A stretch of 64,000 nt of DNA from Paraclostridium dentum (GTDB lineage Bacteria; Bacillota; Clostridia; Peptostreptococcales; Peptostreptococcaceae), in the NCBI RefSeq assembly GCF_012922555.1, contig NZ_WIPK01000006.1:62001-126000 (forward strand), read 5' to 3'. Position 1 is the first letter of the stretch, and each line of letters starts with the position of its first letter. Below the pieces are notes generated by a model. The model had not been told where the DNA came from, searched no databases, and saw only the letters and a list, made by a program, of their open reading frames with translations. Positions 61,193 to 64,000 of this stretch are shown here, in pieces. Made by a program: the position numbers and the translations under genes.

Positions 61193-61962
61193 AAAAGTTC
61201 CTCTTTCACCTTTTCTAAAACACAGTCAACCCCTACTATTAATCTACCTTTATTGGTTTCAATTATTGCGTTTCCTGGTTCTATAAAGTCATCTGCTAAT
61301 ATAAAGGATTCTCCTTTTATTAATTGTTGGTTTTTCAATTCATTTAATTGTTCATTAACTTTTTCTATGTAGATTGCATTAGTTCTTATTACAAAATTTT
61401 CTTTAATTTCATATTCTTTTATAGTGGCTTCAAGTATATTATTCATAGACTCTTCATCTTTAAATTTTTCTTTAAGGACTTTTTCTGCTATGAATACACT
61501 CAAACTAATAATATCTTTTTTACTACATTTTAAAAAGTCTGTAAATTGTTCATTAGCTTGTAGCAAAATATTATTTGCTTTATTTATAATCTCTTCTGAC
61601 TCTTGTTTTGCTTTTTCAATATTATCTTCATATGATTCCTTGTATCCATCTTCATATCCATTTCTTAATCCTATGTTATGGCCTTCTTCATATGCTCTTT
61701 TTTTTATTTCTTCACATTCATTTTGTGCTTCTTGGACAATTCTTTCACTTTCTACTTGTGCATTTGATATCATATTTTCACAAGTATCTTTTGCTTGATT
61801 TAGTTGTTCTTCAATTTCTTCTTTGACTTTTAATTCTTCATTTTCATCAATTATTTCTTCATTGTTAATTTTTTTTGCTTTAGATGTAGTTTTTAAAGGC
61901 TTAACACCTTTAAAAACTACTCCATTAGATTTTAAAATACTGTTACTTTTAAATAAACTCAT
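61189..61962 (-). CDS. fliH: Flagellar assembly protein FliH
   Basis: This 257-residue protein has an N-terminal coiled coil (about 35-135) rich in Glu/Lys, with EEGHNIGLRNGYEDGYKESYED in the glycine-patterned segment. A C-terminal domain includes DIISLSVFIAEKVLKEKFKD and GNAIIETNKGRLIVGVD, as in FliH/YscL stator proteins. It regulates FliI. It overlaps both fliG (14 bases) and fliI (4 bases). Confidence 0.9.
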   Translation of the reverse strand: MSLFKSNSILKSNGVVFKGVKPLKTTSKAKKINNEEIIDENEELKVKEEIEEQLNQAKDTCENMISNAQVESERIVQEAQNECEEIKKRAYEEGHNIGLRNGYEDGYKESYEDNIEKAKQESEEIINKANNILLQANEQFTDFLKCSKKDIISLSVFIAEKVLKEKFKDEESMNNILEATIKEYEIKENFVIRTNAIYIEKVNEQLNELKNQQLIKGESFILADDFIEPGNAIIETNKGRLIVGVDCVLEKVKEELL

Positions 61963-63001
61963 CGTCTGAACCTCTAGATAATGTTATTTCACCAGCATCT
62001 TCAAGTCGTCTAACAACATTTACAATAGCTTGTTGAGCTTCTTCTACTTGAGATATCTTTACCTTGCCAAGTAAATCAATTTCTTCTCGTAATGCTTGTG
62101 ATGCTCTTTGAGATTGATTTTTAAATATTGCAGTTGAGACATCCGCTGATGCTCCTTTGAGTGCAAACGCAAGGTCTTTAACATTAACTTCTTTAAGAAT
62201 TCTTTGAATAGCCATATTATCAAGTCTAACGATATCGTCAAAGATAAACATGTTAGATTTAATTTCTTCGGCCAATTCTTCATTTTTCTGCTCGATAAAT
62301 TTGATAATATTTTTCTCTGTTTTTCTATCAACATTTGTTAATATATCTACCAAGCTATTAACACCACCAGCACTTTCCATCTCTAACTTTCCTAAGCTAT
62401 TTAATTTTTCTTCTATAGCTTTGTCTATAGATTTTATTACAGCTGGTGATATGTTTGATGTAGTTCCTATCTTAAGTGCAATTTCAAGCTTAAGTTCATC
62501 AGGTAATTCAGATAATACTACTGCTGCTTTATCAGGTTGAATATGAGCTAATATTATGGCTATAGCCTGAGGACTTTCACCTTGTATACATGCTAGTATT
62601 TGTTCAGGCTCAGCCTTTCTAGCTGATATAAATAATTTTGTATATGCGTCATATTTTATACCTTCTAATAATTTAGTAGCTCTTTGACTTCCTAATGCTC
62701 CATTAAGTAAAGATTTCGCACAGTCAATTCCACCTTCTATCACAAACTCTTTTCCCTTGTTTAACTCTATAAATTCTTGTAAAACCTCTCGTCTTTCTCT
62801 TGGCTTTACAGTATTTATATTAGCTATTTCAACCCCTATTTTTTGAATTTTTCTATCTGAAAGATTTTTTATTACACTTGAAGCTATCTCAGGCCCTAAT
62901 GTCATTAAAAGTATAGCTGCCTTTCTAGATCCTGTGACTCTTCTAAACTTAGGTATATCTCCTAAGTCATATGCATTACCTTTTATACCTTCTGTCTGCA
63001 A
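61949..63001 (-). CDS. fliG: Flagellar motor switch protein FliG
   Basis: This 350-residue protein has the three FliG domains. The N-terminal FliF-binding domain includes GSRKAAILLMTLGPEIASSVIKNL (about 24-47). The middle EHPQ region reads AHIQPDKAAVVLSELPDELKLEIALKI. The C-terminal torque domain has DNMAIQRILKEVNVKDLAFALKGAS and RASQALREEIDLLGKV. It connects the MS-ring, C-ring and stator. The start is TTG with a GGGTGAG ribosome site. All charged torque residues appear to be kept. Confidence 0.94.
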   Translation of the reverse strand: MQTEGIKGNAYDLGDIPKFRRVTGSRKAAILLMTLGPEIASSVIKNLSDRKIQKIGVEIANINTVKPRERREVLQEFIELNKGKEFVIEGGIDCAKSLLNGALGSQRATKLLEGIKYDAYTKLFISARKAEPEQILACIQGESPQAIAIILAHIQPDKAAVVLSELPDELKLEIALKIGTTSNISPAVIKSIDKAIEEKLNSLGKLEMESAGGVNSLVDILTNVDRKTEKNIIKFIEQKNEELAEEIKSNMFIFDDIVRLDNMAIQRILKEVNVKDLAFALKGASADVSTAIFKNQSQRASQALREEIDLLGKVKISQVEEAQQAIVNVVRRLEDAGEITLSRGSDDEFI

Positions 63002-63014
63002 ATAATCTCACCCT

Positions 63015-64000
63015 TTACTCATTTAACCAACTATTTACTAGGTCTGTAACTTGATCTGGATTATCAGCTGCAAATTGTTTAACTTCATCTTCTAAGCTAA
63101 TATTTTCCTCATCCTCTTCTTCGTTACTATTTAATCTATTTTGTTCTAACTCTTCTAGTTTTTTGTTGATTAGTTCTATTTCATCTTCTTCATCTACATA
63201 ATCTAGTTCACTAGATGCTTTCTTTTTCTTTATAATCATATAAATTATTGTACCTATTATTAAAAGTAAAATAATTACACTCAGTACACCTGCTATAATT
63301 AACACCCTTCCTAATGATTTGTCCTTACTTATAGCACTTTTTATAACTCCAAATGTAGAAGTATCTTCGTCTTCTGAGCCAAATCCCATAGAAACTACCT
63401 TAACACTATCTCCTCTTTTAGGCTGCATACCAACTGCATTTGCTACCATTCCTTCAACATTTCTTAGTTCTGCACTAGTAAGTGTTCCATTTATTGCAAC
63501 TGAAGCAGTTATCCTATTTATTCCACCTTTAGCTTTTATTACTTTTGTCTCAGTTTTCCCAGTTTGATATTCTACTTCTTGCTGAGTATCTTCATCTGTC
63601 CCTTTTCCACTTTCATTAATATTACTCATGTTGTTGTCTACAGCTCCACCTGAGTTTTGTCTTTCACTTGACTTACTGCTTGACTTTGATTCCTTTGTAA
63701 TTACTTTATTTGGATCTATTATAAGTTCAGTTTTTTCACTTGAATCGAAATCTAAGTCTGTATTAACACTAGCTCTTATATTTCCTTCTCCAAATATAGG
63801 TTCTAATAAACCTAATATTGATCTTTCTAAGTCTTTACTCAAGTCCTTTTCAGCTTTAATAGATTCATCAACTTCACTTAAGCTATTTGTATGTACATTT
63901 CCTTTATCATCTATTAATCCATCTGATAATAGTTTCATATTTTGATCTATTACTTCAACATTTTGTTTTGGTACGTTTTGTGTACTTGCTGAAACAAGTG
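63015..64000 (-). CDS. fliF: Flagellar MS-ring protein FliF, C-terminal part (gene runs off the right edge)
   Basis: The open frame continues unbroken to the window end, so only the C-terminal 328 or so residues are seen. The right-most part reads VSASTQNVPKQNVEVIDQNMKLLSDG in pieces, the typical FliF phrase that precedes the second ring-building region. It continues with GLLEPIFGEGNIRASVNTDLDF, a membrane helix near the end (VLIIAGVLSVIILLLIIGTIIYMI) and an acidic tail ending NPDQVTDLVNSWLNE that binds FliG. It is 13 bases before fliG. Signal and N-terminal ring domains lie outside the window. Confidence 0.94.
   Translation of the reverse strand, partial: LVSASTQNVPKQNVEVIDQNMKLLSDGLIDDKGNVHTNSLSEVDESIKAEKDLSKDLERSILGLLEPIFGEGNIRASVNTDLDFDSSEKTELIIDPNKVITKESKSSSKSSERQNSGGAVDNNMSNINESGKGTDEDTQQEVEYQTGKTETKVIKAKGGINRITASVAINGTLTSAELRNVEGMVANAVGMQPKRGDSVKVVSMGFGSEDEDTSTFGVIKSAISKDKSLGRVLIIAGVLSVIILLLIIGTIIYMIIKKKKASSELDYVDEEDEIELINKKLEELEQNRLNSNEEEDEENISLEDEVKQFAADNPDQVTDLVNSWLNE

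Overview
The window is AT-rich, densely packed with strong Shine-Dalgarno sequences (GGAGG/AGGAG), and fits a low-GC, flagellated, anaerobic clostridium. The fused FliR-FlhB protein, the flagellar gene order, PfoR, DegV, the murQ-murP-mupG-murR cluster and the pxp operon with an NRAMP gene point to Peptostreptococcaceae (Clostridioides/Paraclostridium/Romboutsia relatives). Genus and species cannot be fixed from sequence alone. I see no rRNA, tRNA, CRISPR array, prophage or transposase gene.

Layout. (1) 1-14500: housekeeping and accessory genes: partial glutamine synthetase, DEDDh exonuclease, exonuclease III, GalT-like protein, aminotransferase, MarR, PfoR-type PTS IIC, DegV, molybdate ModBC without ModA, a GltD-like oxidoreductase, sirtuin, a membrane-anchored polysaccharide deacetylase, and xpt under a guanine riboswitch with a terminator. 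(2) 14717-27191: a c-di-GMP-linked exopolysaccharide block that matches the Bacillus ydaKLMN type. It holds a degenerate GGDEF receptor with an intact RxxD I-site, a DUF2334 protein, a GT2 synthase, a BcsB-like subunit and a TIM-barrel hydrolase. An EAL phosphodiesterase with a periplasmic-binding-type sensor lies on one side and a propeller histidine kinase on the other. (3) 27461-31177: 5-oxoprolinase genes pxpA-NRAMP-pxpB-pxpC. (4) 31282-38812: a second surface-polymer operon of unknown product: VTC-domain protein, DUF4956, CotH kinase, TIM-barrel hydrolase, HEAT-repeat protein, GT2. This is the strongest candidate for a poorly described system. (5) 39116-44997: a proline-rich secreted protein, the N-acetylmuramate catabolic operon with a visible MurR-type operator/promoter, and a MazG-like enzyme. 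(6) 45327-64000: a small membrane protein, then one long flagellar operon on the minus strand, in transcription order fliF(partial)-fliG-fliH-fliI-fliJ-fliK-flgD-flgE-motA-motB-fliO-fliP-fliQ-fliR/flhB-flhA-fliA-flgG1-flgG-fliM-unknown.

Two themes link the regions. First, motility and exopolysaccharide genes, which c-di-GMP usually controls in opposite directions, lie close together with a receptor and a predicted active phosphodiesterase. Second, five long imperfect palindromes (A 11328, B 39913, C 40019, D 42052, E 45059) share core sequences and sit in unrelated intergenic contexts, so they look like a dispersed palindromic repeat family. The flagellar operon is also unusual: FliM starts at its middle domain and lacks the usual N-terminal CheY-binding peptide, and no flbD, fliL, flhF or flhG is present where relatives carry them.
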